Shown: positions 27,582-37,053, numbered from the stretch's first letter. The stretch is 64,000 bases of DNA from Streptomyces sp. NBC_01775 (GCF_035917675.1 NZ_CP109104.1:7564001-7628000), one strand, 5' to 3'. Notes: generated from the letters alone by a model not told the origin. Made by a program: numbers and translations.

Positions 27582-27734
27582 CTTTCCCGCCGCGGCGGTG
27601 AGCGATTGGATTCGACGTTTCCGGCGGTGCCGCTCCGGCCTGTGCGGCCGGTTTGGCACCGCCGGGCAGCGGCGTTGGGGTGCGCGCCGTTGCGGTGGAA
27701 AAGAGGTTGGGGGCGCTCACCGTCGCGGCGGAAG
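27582..27734. mobile_element. MITE-like palindromic element, copy A
   Basis: About 150 bp bounded by imperfect ~20-bp inverted ends (27582-27604; 27714-27734; shared core GCCGCG(A/G)CGGTGAGCG). Inside is a nested cruciform: outer arms CCGGCGGTGCC (27621-27631) and GGCACCGCCGG (27655-27665), inner arms CCGGCC and GGCCGG. A second copy with similar ends and central hairpin is at 58273-58391. No coding capacity. It may terminate the GntR transcript. Confidence 0.6.
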
Positions 27735-27773
27735 AAGAGGGGACGTAGTCCCCAGTGCGGTGGGAAGAAGAGG
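27692..27773. repeat. Three imperfect 15-17-bp direct repeats
   Basis: GCGG(T/C)GG(A/G)A-AAGAGG-like units start at 27692, 27725 and 27757, spaced 33 and 32 bp (three helical turns). A GGGGAC-gta-GTCCCC hairpin sits between the last two. Confidence 0.55.
27739..27753 (-). terminator. Small hairpin after the exported protein gene
   Basis: Perfect 6-bp stem GGGGAC / GTCCCC with a 3-nt loop, 22 bp beyond the stop of the minus-strand gene ending at 27775. Confidence 0.5.
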
Positions 27774-27774
27774 G

Positions 27775-28389
27775 CTACAGGCGGGTGGCGGCCTGCTTGG
27801 TCGTCGTGCGGAAGGCCGCCAGGGGGGCTTGGGGGAGGGTACCCATCTCGGACCAGCGGACCGCTGTCACCTTCTTGCCCTTGCGGACGACCGCGAACAG
27901 GCTGACGTTGTGCTCCGACTCGGGAGGCGCGACGTGCACACCGTAGACGTGGGCGCTGTCGCCCGCGGCGACCTTCCCGTAGTCGTCCCAGGAGGCCAGC
28001 CCGCCAGGGTTGGACCGCAGCCAGTCGGCGGCGCAGTTCGCGACGCGCGCCTCCAGCTTCGCGGCCAGCTTGCCCGCCGCGGCGGGCGACTCGGCGGTGA
28101 CGGCGACCTGCTCGGCGCCGGCGTCCATGTCCGTGTGGAAGGACCGGTGGTAGGTGTCGGCCCCGGCCGGGATCGCGCCCGCCAGACAGAAGGGCTCCGG
28201 GTCGGGAAGCCCCTGGGTGACCTTGCCCGCGTACCAGGGCGAGGTCGCGTGCGGCGGCAGGTCTCCGGGCTGGAGGAAGCCCGGTGCCGGGGCCGCCATG
28301 GCGGGGCCCGCGGCGAGCAGGGCCACGGATACGGCTGCGGTGACGGCGGTCGCGCCGGCTGTGGCCCGGCGGACGGTGAATGTGCGCAT
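27775..28389 (-). CDS. Small exported protein of unknown function
   Basis: 204 residues. A signal peptide (RRATAGATAVTAAVSVALLAAG, cleavage after AMA) leads to a ~175-residue secreted domain. Visible features are HATSPWYAGKVTQGLPDPEPFC, two cysteines (CLAG, NCAADWL) that may pair, and a C-terminal KVTAVRWSEMG. The ATG at 28389 (MRTFTVRR) is the signal-peptide start; the longer open frame upstream overlaps the AAA gene and is rejected. No family recognised. Confidence 0.82.
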   Translation of the reverse strand: MRTFTVRRATAGATAVTAAVSVALLAAGPAMAAPAPGFLQPGDLPPHATSPWYAGKVTQGLPDPEPFCLAGAIPAGADTYHRSFHTDMDAGAEQVAVTAESPAAAGKLAAKLEARVANCAADWLRSNPGGLASWDDYGKVAAGDSAHVYGVHVAPPESEHNVSLFAVVRKGKKVTAVRWSEMGTLPQAPLAAFRTTTKQAATRL

Positions 28390-28478
28390 GGATGTGTGCC
28401 TTCCCCCGTGAGTGAACTGTCGTAGAGACAGACCCACGACCCCCACCGATGGTTGTCGTCCCGCCGGTGGGGAGTCGT

Positions 28479-29633
28479 TCAGAGGTAGAGGCCCGAGCCC
28501 GCGCGCTCCTGCGAGGGGACGTGCGCGGGGGACTTGCCCTTCTTGAGGGCGTACAGCTCCGCGAGTGTCGTGCCCTCGCGGCCGATGCCGTCGTCCGTGC
28601 CGAGCCAGGCCGTGGCCTCCTCGTGGGTGAGGGAGCCGACCTCGATCCGGGCGAGGCACCGCCCGGGCCGTACGACGGCCGGGTGCAGCCGCTCCAGGTC
28701 CTCGTTGGTGGTGACGCCGACCAGCACGTTGCGGCCCTGCCCCAGCAGCCCGTCGGTGAGGTTCAGCAGCCGCGAGAGTGCCTGACCCGCCGCGTACTTC
28801 GCCTCGCCCCTGATCAGCTCGTCGCAGTCCTCCAGGAGCAGCAGCCGCCAGCGCCCGGACTCCGGGTCGGAGTCGTCCGCGCCGATGGCGATGTCCATCA
28901 GATAGCCGATGTTGTTGAACAGGTGCTCGGGGTCGAGCACACAGTCGACCTGGCACCAGTCGCTCCACGAGCGCGCGAGCGTGCGCAGCGCGGAGGTCTT
29001 GCCCGTGCCGGGCGGCCCGTGCAGCAGGAGGAGGCGGCCGGAGATCTCGTCGGGTGTGACCTTCATCAGCTCGTCCATGGCCGTGGCCACCGGCGCCGTG
29101 TAGTTCTCCCGCACGTCCTCCCACGCGCCCGCGCTGATCGTGCGGGAGGTGCGGCGCGGGCCGCGCATGGGGGAGTGGTACCAAAAGCCCATGGAGACCT
29201 GGTCCTCCTGGGGCTCCGGCTCGTCCTCCGCACCGTCGACGGCCTGCTTCAGCCGCTGCTCGGCCAGCTCGTCGGTGATCGCCGTCACCGTCACCTCCGC
29301 GCCCTGGCTCCAGCGCGACACCCGTACCGTCCAGCCCTCGCCCTCGGCGAGGACGGAACCGGAGTTGTCGTCCTTCGCCTCGCGCAGCACGCTGGCGTTC
29401 GGCGGCAGCAGGGTGCAGCCCTTCTTGACGCGGTCCACGGTGTGGCTGCGCGCGTAGGGCTGCTCGCCCATGGTGAAGCGGCCCAGGAAGAGCGCGTCGA
29501 TGATGTCGGTGGTGGAGTCGCTGTCGTCGATGGCAAGCCGGGGCGGAAGCACCAGCTCAGGCGGGGTGGGGGTCTCGGAAGCCAGGATCTCGCTCCTGTC
29601 GTCGGGGCGGCTGTCGGCACACATGACGGCCAT
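28479..29633 (-). CDS. AAA-family ATPase with N-terminal DUF5925-like region
   Basis: 384 residues. Residues ~1-150 form an actinobacterial domain I associate, with moderate certainty, with DUF5925. The AAA core follows: Walker A GPPGTGKTSALR, Walker B LLLLEDCDELI, sensor-1 VGVTTNEDLERLHPAVVRPGR with an arginine pair. It resembles the CbxX/BCS1-like AAA ATPases. There is no membrane segment, and partner and substrate are unknown. Two near-adjacent ATGs (29633 and 29624) are possible starts. Confidence 0.85.
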   Translation of the reverse strand: MAVMCADSRPDDRSEILASETPTPPELVLPPRLAIDDSDSTTDIIDALFLGRFTMGEQPYARSHTVDRVKKGCTLLPPNASVLREAKDDNSGSVLAEGEGWTVRVSRWSQGAEVTVTAITDELAEQRLKQAVDGAEDEPEPQEDQVSMGFWYHSPMRGPRRTSRTISAGAWEDVRENYTAPVATAMDELMKVTPDEISGRLLLLHGPPGTGKTSALRTLARSWSDWCQVDCVLDPEHLFNNIGYLMDIAIGADDSDPESGRWRLLLLEDCDELIRGEAKYAAGQALSRLLNLTDGLLGQGRNVLVGVTTNEDLERLHPAVVRPGRCLARIEVGSLTHEEATAWLGTDDGIGREGTTLAELYALKKGKSPAHVPSQERAGSGLYL

Positions 29634-29809
29634 GATCCGGCATGGGGGCCCGCACGCGCACACGGGTTTCCACGCCGAAGGCGTGCCCCGCCCCGGCAGG
29701 TCGCAACCTCCCAAAGCGGGCACCTCGCACCGTACTCTGGGACCGGGGTGGGCGCATGGGGCGGGGCAGGGGCGGGATTCCGGGCCGGCACAGTGGCGGC
29801 CCGGCGGCG

Positions 29810-31177
29810 ATGAACGTGGCGCGCTGGCGGCTGACGGGCCTGGTCGGGGCGGGTGTCGTGGCCCTCGCGCTGGCGCTCGCGATGTGCGGTTTCCCACCCG
29901 GCGACTCGGGCGCGGCCAAGAGCGGTCCGGGCGTGTACGGCAGCCCCCCACCGCGTGACGAGGACCCCGGCACCGAGCTGGGCTGGGGCTTCACCCACAC
30001 CAAGACCAGCGCCGACGAGGGCGGCAAGGCGGCCCGTGAGCGCGCGGCGGCGCTGCTGAAGCGCACGGGTCTGGCACAGAACCAGCACATCATGGGCTGG
30101 GGCGCCGACAACCCGGAGCCCTCGCCGGGCCGCTACGACTTCGAGGCCCTCGACAAGCGGGTGGAGCTGATGCGCCGCAGCGGCGTGACCCCCGTGATCA
30201 CCCTGTGCTGCGCACCGGACTGGATGAAAAAGGGCGGCCGGCAGGGCAGCACGGACTGGTCCGAGCTGGAGACGGCGCCCTCGCCCCAGCACTACGACGA
30301 CTTCGCCGAGCTGGCGGGCGTGATCGCCCGCCGCTATCCCGATGTGCAGCACTTCATGGTGTGGAACGAGCTGAAGGGCTTCTGGGACGACGGCGCCGAC
30401 CGGTGGGACTACGAGGGCTACACCCGCCTCTACAACCTCGTCCACGCGCAGCTGAAGAAGGCCTCGCCGCGCAACCTGGTCGGCGGCCCCTACGTCGTCA
30501 TGGACAGCGTCGGCAAGGCCAGCCACAACGCGTCCAAGGTCACCGGCCCGTGGGGCGCACTCGACCGGCGCGCGCTGGACGCGGTCCGCTACTGGAACCG
30601 GCACAAGAGGGGCGCCGACTTCGCGGTGGTCGACGGCTCCAGCTACACCGCCGACGACCGGCTGGTGCCTGATGAGTTCGCCGCCACGGACAAGCTGACC
30701 GCCGTCAGCGAATGGATGCGCGAGGAGACGGGCCTGCCGTTGTGGTGGGCGGAGTGGTACGCCGAGGTCGGCGACGAGAACGACGAGCGCGACGGCTGGA
30801 GCGAGCGGCACCGCCTGGCCGTGCAGGCGTCCGCGCTGGCCGCGCTCGCGCGGGGCGGCACGGACGCCGCCTTCTACTGGAACCCGCAGAACACGGGCCG
30901 GGCGTGCGCGGGCTGCCTGTGGCGCGGTACGCAGTTGGCGGACGGCGGCGGCGAACTGCCGATGATGCGGCTGCTGGCCCGCTTCCAGAAGGAGTTCCCG
31001 CCCGGCACGCGCTGGAAGAAGGTGCGGGTACGGGGCGCTGACGCCGCCGCCGTCCGCACGCTCGGCGACGACGAGCGGGCGCTGGCCGTCAACACCCGCC
31101 CCGGTCCGGTGTCCGTGCGGGTGGCGGGGGACACCGTGAAGCTGAAGCCGTACGAGGTCCGCTGGCTCGCCCGGTGA
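29810..31177 (+). CDS. Exported GH39-like glycoside hydrolase
   Basis: 455 residues. A membrane-anchor or signal segment (TGLVGAGVVALALALAMCG) precedes a (beta/alpha)8 glycosidase domain. Likely acid/base Glu187 is in VWNELKGFW and likely nucleophile Glu315 in WWAEWYAE; their spacing suits GH39-type clan A retaining enzymes. It is extracytoplasmic and converges on the polysaccharide-synthesis genes, so it may trim or degrade that polymer, as glycosidases in exopolysaccharide operons often do. An in-frame ATG at 29756 is an alternative start. Confidence 0.85.
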   Translation: MNVARWRLTGLVGAGVVALALALAMCGFPPGDSGAAKSGPGVYGSPPPRDEDPGTELGWGFTHTKTSADEGGKAARERAAALLKRTGLAQNQHIMGWGADNPEPSPGRYDFEALDKRVELMRRSGVTPVITLCCAPDWMKKGGRQGSTDWSELETAPSPQHYDDFAELAGVIARRYPDVQHFMVWNELKGFWDDGADRWDYEGYTRLYNLVHAQLKKASPRNLVGGPYVVMDSVGKASHNASKVTGPWGALDRRALDAVRYWNRHKRGADFAVVDGSSYTADDRLVPDEFAATDKLTAVSEWMREETGLPLWWAEWYAEVGDENDERDGWSERHRLAVQASALAALARGGTDAAFYWNPQNTGRACAGCLWRGTQLADGGGELPMMRLLARFQKEFPPGTRWKKVRVRGADAAAVRTLGDDERALAVNTRPGPVSVRVAGDTVKLKPYEVRWLAR

Positions 31178-31249
31178 GGGCCCGGCCCTCGTCCCGCCCC
31201 GGCCCGCACCGGCCTCCTGCCCGGCCTGCCCCGGGCCCCGACCCCGCCC

Positions 31250-34200
31250 TTACGCCAGCGTCACGAAGCGCTGGATCAACGACGCGAGCAGCAGCATCAC
31301 CAGAGGCAGACCGAACCAGAACGTGCTCTGGAGCCAGGCGAGTTTGCGTTCCCCGGGCGGCGCCATGACCCGTACGACCTCCCGGGACATCAGCAACAGC
31401 ACCAGCAGGCCGGCTGCCATCGCACCCATCACCGTCCACGAGGTCCAGGTGACGCGGGGGCCGGGCGGTCCGGGATCGGGCGGCTCGGCGCGCTTGGCGC
31501 CTGCGGCTCCCGGCCGCAGGGCGTACAGCGCCGCGTCCCCGTTGCGCAGCACGGTCCGCAGCTCCGGGCGCGCGTCGAGCGAGGAGGCCGTACGGCGCTG
31601 CCAGTCGGCCGGGTATCCGGAATCCAGCCGCAGATACTCCGACTGGCTCTCGTTGAGCACCAGATAGGAGTTGGGCCCGGCCTCCCGCAGCGCCTCGACC
31701 ATGGCCGCCGCGCCCTTTCCGGAGGGCTCCGGAGCGGCCGGGAAGGGCACGTACTCCACCCGTTCCATGTCCCGCGCCCCCCACGGCAGCGCGGGCGTCA
31801 CATCGTTGACGGGGTCGTTGCTCGGCCACAGCAGGCGCGCGGTGGGCCTGTCGTGCGCGTAGAGGTAGTCCATCGCCGCGACCTCGCCCGCGCGCACCCG
31901 CTCGAACGACTCGTTGCCCCAGCGCACCACCAGGAACCCGCCCATCAGCACCAGGCCCACCAACAGCGCGGACAAGGGCGCGAGCCAGGAGGGCCGCCGG
32001 GTGCCGGAGGGCGTACGGCTGGAGGCGCGCGGGAACAGGCCCAGCGCGCCCAGCACACACGCGGCCGGGGCGGCGAACAGGAAGACCCGCAGCGCGACTT
32101 CGCCGCCGTAGGACTGCGCGCCGAACGCGAGGAACGGCACGGCGGTCAGCACCACCAGCGCCCTGTCCGAGAGGCCGCCCCGCAGCCTGCGCAGCAGCCC
32201 GAAGGCGGCCAGCCCCAGGGTGCCGCCCGCCAGCGCGACCCGCGCGTACAGCACCAGCTTGTGCGTCTCGCTGCCGCCCTCGATGCGCCCGGAGACGGAG
32301 GAGGACACATTGCCGCCGACCCCGCCCACTCCACCGAACAGTTCTTCGAAGTGCCCCGACCAGTACGGCTCGGCCAGGAAGCCGATCCACACGGTCAGCA
32401 GCACGGCGCACAGCAGCGGCAGCCCCGCCAGGGTGCAGCGCCGCACCAGCACCAGCCCCGTCAGCACGCCCAGCATCACGAACGGGGTCAGCTGGTGCCC
32501 CGCGACGGAGGCGAGGAAGAGCGCCATCAGCACGGCGAGGATCACCGCCCGCTGGCCCCTGTCCACCTCCTGCCCGGTGTCCGCCTCACCGGGGCCGCGC
32601 CGTCCGCGCAGCAGCCTGGGCTCGCGGAACCACACCAGCAGCAGCGCCACGAACAGCAGATAGAACAGGAAGGTGAAGCCCTGGGGCGAGAAGTAGTCCT
32701 GGCCGACCCAGCCCGACAGCGCGAAGAACCACACCGCGCACCACTTGGCCCGCCACCCGGCCCGCACCGCCCGCAACAGCAGCGCCAGCGGCGCGAGATA
32801 CGCGAGCTGGATCAGGGTGGGCCACCAGCGCAGCAGCCCTGACAGGTCGTCCACGCCCGCGGCCTGGGCCAGGAAGGCGGCCCCGGCGAAGAAGCCGGGC
32901 CAGCTCCAGCGCGCGTCCAGGTCGGGCACCGCCGTGCCGGTGCGTTCGATGAGGTCGACGAAGCCCAGGTGCTGCCAGGCCGTGGGGAAGCGCGGCGCGC
33001 CCTCCAGCACGGCGGGCACCGCGTGCAGGGAGACGACCGTCAGCAGCAGCGCGGTGAGCAGCAGCGCCTTGTGCTGCCCCGGCAGCCACAGCGCCCCGGC
33101 GAAGGCGCACACCAGCAGCCCCGCCCCCAGCAGCGTCGCCGTCGGCAGGACGGTGACCAGGCCCAGACCGCCCATCCCCGCCAGGTCGGCCTCGCCCAGC
33201 CCGGACAGCGGCAGCCAGTACGCCGCCGGCGCGGCGCCCAGCAGCAGCCACAGCGCGGCGACCGGCACCCACCGGGGCCCGCGCACGGGGGCTGACGGCT
33301 CGCCGGGACCGGTGAGCGAGCCGCGGGGAGTGTCCGGACCACGCGGCTCCGGCTCCGGCTGGGACGTCGGCTCCGGCTCCGGCTGGAGCTCCGCCCCCCG
33401 CTGCGGCTCCGGCTGCGACGTCGGCTCCGACCGCGGCTTGCGCTCCCGTACGGGCTCGGCCGCCGGGATGCCCCGGGGCGGGGTGACGCTCGGGTGCCGG
33501 TCCAAGTGCTCCAGGTCCGGGCGCAGATGGAGCGTCGGCTCGTCGGTGTCCCGCGCCCAGCTCGGCCTCCGCCGTACGGCGTCCTCGGGCGGGGCCGCCT
33601 CCGTGCCGGTGCGGGTGCCGGTGCCGGTGCCGGTGCCGTCCGGCGCGTACTCGACCGCCGGGTAACCGGCCGCCGTGTCCTCGTCCGCCCGGTAACCGGC
33701 TGCCGCGTCGTCGGGCTCCTCCTCCGCCGCGTCCCCGGCCGGGTACGGGGCGTCCGCGGCGCCCGGCGGGTTCGCGCGCAGGATGCCGCGGAGCTTCCAG
33801 CCCGCGATCACCGCGATCAGCAGCAGGCTGCCCGCCTCCGCGATCCCCGCCCCCGTCAGGCCCAGGTGGGGCAGCAGCCCGACCGTCAGCCCCAGCACCA
33901 GGACACACAGGAGCCCTTGCAGATAGGCGAGCCCGGAGGTGCGGCTCTGGGCGCGCAGCACCGCGTAGTACGTCTCGATCACCACGCGCAGCACGGCCCC
34001 CACCGCGTAGTAGCGCAGCAGCGGAGTGGCGGCCTCCGCGTAGCCCTTGCCGAAGACGCGCAGGATCTGCGGCGCGAACAGGAACAGCCCGCCGCACACC
34101 GGCAGCATGATGCGCGCCATCCGGCGCAGCGCGGCACGGCAGTTGTCCGCGATCCGCGCCGGGCTGTGCGAGCCCTCGACGGTGAGCGAGGCGCCCATGT

Positions 34201-35140
34201 TGAGGGCGAGGAGGTTGATGGTGCCGCCGATGGTGGTGGTGATGTAGAAGTACGCGTTGTCGCTGGAGCTGACCTGCGAGGCGACGATCACCGGTACGAG
34301 GTAGACGACGGCGAGCGAGAAGAGCGAGCCGGTGTAGTCGCCCGCCAGGAAGCGCCCCATCTCGCGCAGCGACGCGGGCCGCGCCCGCTCCTGGGTGGCT
34401 TTCACATGGCGGGGCACCAGCCGCCGGAAGACCAGCCAGCCCAGCGGGACCGTCGACAAGGCGATGGCCAGCGCCCAGGAGGCGAACACGCCCGCCGTGG
34501 GGACGACCGTGGCCAGCCCCACCAGCAGCGCCAGCTTGACCGTGGAGAAGACGGTGTTGCCCACCGGCACCCAGCGGGCACTGCGCAGCCCGGTCAGCAC
34601 CCCGTCCTGGAGGGTCAGCAGCGACCAGGCGACCACCGCGAGCACGAAGCCGAGGCCCGGCAGCGTCCCGCGCAGAAAGCCGTAGGACGGGCCCCACCAG
34701 CCCAGCGTCAGCAAGAACACCAACGCGGCGAGCGCCACCAGCACCGAACTGGCCGCGTACGTACGGAAGATGAGCCGCGCCGTCGTCCGCCCCGCCACCG
34801 GGATGAAGCGGGCCAGCGCGCCCATCAGTGTCACGGCGGTCAGTCCCGCGAGGAACTTCATCGCCGCGATCGCCGCCGAGCCCTGGCCGACCGCTTCCTC
34901 GGAGTAGTAGCGGGCGGCCACCACCCAGTATCCGAGGCCCAGGACGGCCGAGATACCGGTGTTGATCATCAGCGCGTAGGCGTTCTTGAAGAGCTGGCTG
35001 CCGCCCGCTCCGCCGCCCCCCTCGCTTCCGGTGCCGGTGCCGGTGCCGGTGCCCGGGGAGGCGCTCGGTGCGCCCGTCCGCTGTGTCCGGCCCGGAGCGC
35101 CCGTGGTGGCGCCCCGAGCCTGGGAGGTGGTGTCGGTCAC
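31250..35140 (-). CDS. Fusion of a Wzx/MurJ-like flippase and a large membrane (GT-C/polymerase-like) enzyme
   Basis: 1,296 residues. A Gly/Thr-rich cytoplasmic leader (1-47) precedes a polysaccharide-flippase domain with about 12-14 helices (48-~455, FKNAYALMINTGISAVLGLGYW). A ~185-residue Pro/Glu/Gln-rich linker (QPEPEPTSQPEPEP) leads to a second membrane domain (~640-1296) with roughly a dozen helices and an extracytoplasmic C-terminal region before the last two helices. The second half resembles GT-C or O-antigen-polymerase-type proteins but has no motif I can pin down. GTG start at 35140 overlaps the upstream stop (GTGA), indicating coupled translation. Confidence 0.87.
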   Translation of the reverse strand: MTDTTSQARGATTGAPGRTQRTGAPSASPGTGTGTGTGSEGGGGAGGSQLFKNAYALMINTGISAVLGLGYWVVAARYYSEEAVGQGSAAIAAMKFLAGLTAVTLMGALARFIPVAGRTTARLIFRTYAASSVLVALAALVFLLTLGWWGPSYGFLRGTLPGLGFVLAVVAWSLLTLQDGVLTGLRSARWVPVGNTVFSTVKLALLVGLATVVPTAGVFASWALAIALSTVPLGWLVFRRLVPRHVKATQERARPASLREMGRFLAGDYTGSLFSLAVVYLVPVIVASQVSSSDNAYFYITTTIGGTINLLALNMGASLTVEGSHSPARIADNCRAALRRMARIMLPVCGGLFLFAPQILRVFGKGYAEAATPLLRYYAVGAVLRVVIETYYAVLRAQSRTSGLAYLQGLLCVLVLGLTVGLLPHLGLTGAGIAEAGSLLLIAVIAGWKLRGILRANPPGAADAPYPAGDAAEEEPDDAAAGYRADEDTAAGYPAVEYAPDGTGTGTGTRTGTEAAPPEDAVRRRPSWARDTDEPTLHLRPDLEHLDRHPSVTPPRGIPAAEPVRERKPRSEPTSQPEPQRGAELQPEPEPTSQPEPEPRGPDTPRGSLTGPGEPSAPVRGPRWVPVAALWLLLGAAPAAYWLPLSGLGEADLAGMGGLGLVTVLPTATLLGAGLLVCAFAGALWLPGQHKALLLTALLLTVVSLHAVPAVLEGAPRFPTAWQHLGFVDLIERTGTAVPDLDARWSWPGFFAGAAFLAQAAGVDDLSGLLRWWPTLIQLAYLAPLALLLRAVRAGWRAKWCAVWFFALSGWVGQDYFSPQGFTFLFYLLFVALLLVWFREPRLLRGRRGPGEADTGQEVDRGQRAVILAVLMALFLASVAGHQLTPFVMLGVLTGLVLVRRCTLAGLPLLCAVLLTVWIGFLAEPYWSGHFEELFGGVGGVGGNVSSSVSGRIEGGSETHKLVLYARVALAGGTLGLAAFGLLRRLRGGLSDRALVVLTAVPFLAFGAQSYGGEVALRVFLFAAPAACVLGALGLFPRASSRTPSGTRRPSWLAPLSALLVGLVLMGGFLVVRWGNESFERVRAGEVAAMDYLYAHDRPTARLLWPSNDPVNDVTPALPWGARDMERVEYVPFPAAPEPSGKGAAAMVEALREAGPNSYLVLNESQSEYLRLDSGYPADWQRRTASSLDARPELRTVLRNGDAALYALRPGAAGAKRAEPPDPGPPGPRVTWTSWTVMGAMAAGLLVLLLMSREVVRVMAPPGERKLAWLQSTFWFGLPLVMLLLASLIQRFVTLA
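33603..33637. repeat. (GGTGCC)n run in the inter-domain linker
   Basis: Hexanucleotide repeat encoding Gly-Thr units in the linker between the flippase and C-terminal membrane domains. A sister run at 35028-35053 encodes the leader of the same protein. Confidence 0.8.
35028..35053. repeat. (GGTGCC)4 run in the N-terminal leader
   Basis: Four hexamers encode a Gly-Thr stretch before the first membrane helix of the flippase fusion; unit loss or gain keeps the frame. Confidence 0.85.
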
Positions 35141-37053
35141 GTCGTCGGCCGACCTCCGGATCCCCGCGCACTCGCGGCCACCGTGACGGCGGCGCGGCGC
35201 GTGCGGCGCACCACCGCGTAGCCCTTGCCCAGCACCCGGTCCCGCGCGAAGTCCCGGCCGATCGACCGCCCTTCGACCATCCGCGCGAACTCCTCGATGC
35301 CCGTGGTGCGCCGGACCGTCAGCCGGGTCAGCGCGAACGGGCTCTGACTCCTGCTGGCCGGCGCGTTGTTGACGGCCAGCGACTGGCCGAACCCGGCCTC
35401 CCGCACGGCCTGCCGCACCCGTCTGCTGGAGTACCCGTACGGGTACGCGAACGACACGGGTGCGGTGCCCGTCTCCGCCGCGATCAGCTCGCGGCAGTAC
35501 GCGATCTCGTGCCGCAGCGGGCCGTCGGCGAGCTGATCGAGCTGCGGATGGGTGTGACTGTGCCCGCCGATCTCCACGCCCGCCGCCGCCAGCGCGCGCA
35601 CCTGGTCCCAGCCGAGCATGCGATCCAGGGCCCCGCCCGTGTGGTGCGCGCCGCGCAGCCAGCCGCTGGAGACGAACAGGCTTGCCCGGAAGCCGTGTCC
35701 GGCGAGCACCGGGAGGGCGTGCTCATACACGCCCTCGTACCCGTCGTCGAACGTGACCAGCACAGGGCGCGCCGGAAGGGCGCCACCGGCGCGCCACGCC
35801 CCGCACAGCTCCGCCGTGGTGAGCGGGGTGAAGCCGCGCGCCTCCAGGAGCGCCATCTGCCCGGCGAAGGCCGCCGGAGTGACGGACAGCGCCCTGGCCG
35901 CCCTGGACGGAGTGTCCGAGACGGCGTGGTACATCAGCACCGGGACCGGCCGGTGCGCCGCCGGATCAGCCGCGGGCGGCCGACCCGACGGCCGGCCGGT
36001 CCTCGCCGCTGTCAGGGCCGGGGCCCTGCCGCTCCCGGCCGCTGTCAGGGCAGCCGGGACCTTGGCGCTTCCGCGCAGCGACTCCGCCGCGTACCCGGCA
36101 GCCGCCGCTCCCGTTCCGAGGACGATCGCGCCCGCGCGGCCCGCGCCCCCGGGACGGCCGCGCAGGAAGTCGGCCGCGCCCCGGGCGACTCCGGAGGTCA
36201 AAGCGCGCAGGACGTAGGCCCGTTCGGTCCGCAGCCCGTCCTGCGCGCCCACCAGGCGCGAGATGTGCGCCTTGGAGACGCCCTCGGCGAAGGCGCGGGT
36301 GCGCAGATAGCCCAGCCGCTCGCGGGAGGCGGGCACCTGGTGGTGGATGACGGCACGGTCGTCGATGAGCAGCACCGCGTCCTTGCGGGCCTGCCCCAGC
36401 CGGATGCACAGCTCCGTCTCCTCGCACCCGAGGGGCAGCCGGTCGCCGTCGCGGCCGATGCCGGTGGCGAAGCCGCCGACGGCGTCGAAGGCGGTACGCC
36501 GGAACGAGGCGTTGCCGCCCAGCACATTGCGTACCCGCACCTGCCCCGGCGGGTGGCCCCGGTACATACAGCCGACCACCCAGTCGAACTCCTCGGGGAA
36601 CCACGCCGGGCGGCGGCCGGAGGCCCAGACCGGCTCGGTCCTGCCGCCGACGGCCAGCACGAGGGGATCCTCGTAGGCCCGCACGAAGTGCCGCAGCCAG
36701 TGACGTTCGGCCACCGCGTCGTCGTCGAGGAAGGCGATGATCTCGCCCTTGGACGCGACGATTCCGGTGTTGCGCCCCGCCGACAGCCCGCGCGGACCGG
36801 CGTTGGCCAGCACCCGCACCCCGGGCACGGTGGTGTACACGGCAGTGAGCCGGGTCAGCAGCGCCGGGTTGTGGTCGACGACCAGCAGAATCTCGGCGGC
36901 CGGGTACGACTGCGCCCGCACCGAGGCGACGGCGGCGAGCGTGTCGTCCCAGCGGTCCACGGTGTAGGCGCAGATCACCACGGACACCGAGAGCGCGCCG
37001 GCGCCCTCGGCCGCCGAGGTCCCCGCGGGACCGGCCGGCCGGTGCTTCGTCAC
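35137..37053 (-). CDS. GT2 glycosyltransferase - polysaccharide deacetylase fusion
   Basis: 638 residues. The N-terminal GT-A domain (~20-330) has VSVVICAYTVDRWDDT, NTGIVASKGEIIAFLDDDA (DDD metal site), and CEETELCIRL. An Ala/Gly linker follows. The C-terminal NodB-type deacetylase (~410-600) shows VLMYHAVSD, FDDGYEGVYE (Asp pair), HSHTHPQLDQL (metal His) and YPYGYSS. It would build and N-deacetylate an amino-sugar polymer. Neither half has membrane helices, unlike PgaC/MatB-type synthases. GTG at 37053 overlaps the upstream GT2 stop. Confidence 0.9.
   Translation of the reverse strand: MTKHRPAGPAGTSAAEGAGALSVSVVICAYTVDRWDDTLAAVASVRAQSYPAAEILLVVDHNPALLTRLTAVYTTVPGVRVLANAGPRGLSAGRNTGIVASKGEIIAFLDDDAVAERHWLRHFVRAYEDPLVLAVGGRTEPVWASGRRPAWFPEEFDWVVGCMYRGHPPGQVRVRNVLGGNASFRRTAFDAVGGFATGIGRDGDRLPLGCEETELCIRLGQARKDAVLLIDDRAVIHHQVPASRERLGYLRTRAFAEGVSKAHISRLVGAQDGLRTERAYVLRALTSGVARGAADFLRGRPGGAGRAGAIVLGTGAAAAGYAAESLRGSAKVPAALTAAGSGRAPALTAARTGRPSGRPPAADPAAHRPVPVLMYHAVSDTPSRAARALSVTPAAFAGQMALLEARGFTPLTTAELCGAWRAGGALPARPVLVTFDDGYEGVYEHALPVLAGHGFRASLFVSSGWLRGAHHTGGALDRMLGWDQVRALAAAGVEIGGHSHTHPQLDQLADGPLRHEIAYCRELIAAETGTAPVSFAYPYGYSSRRVRQAVREAGFGQSLAVNNAPASRSQSPFALTRLTVRRTTGIEEFARMVEGRSIGRDFARDRVLGKGYAVVRRTRRAAVTVAASARGSGGRPTT

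Noticed and set aside
27775..29184. 469-codon frame joining the exported protein to sequence opposite the AAA gene's coding frame
   Set aside because: The signal peptide at 28389 defines the real start; upstream codons are a shadow of the AAA gene.
31176..31190. GAGGGCC / GGCCCTC palindrome as a terminator between convergent genes
   Set aside because: It includes the stop codon and has a one-base loop, so it cannot form a normal hairpin.
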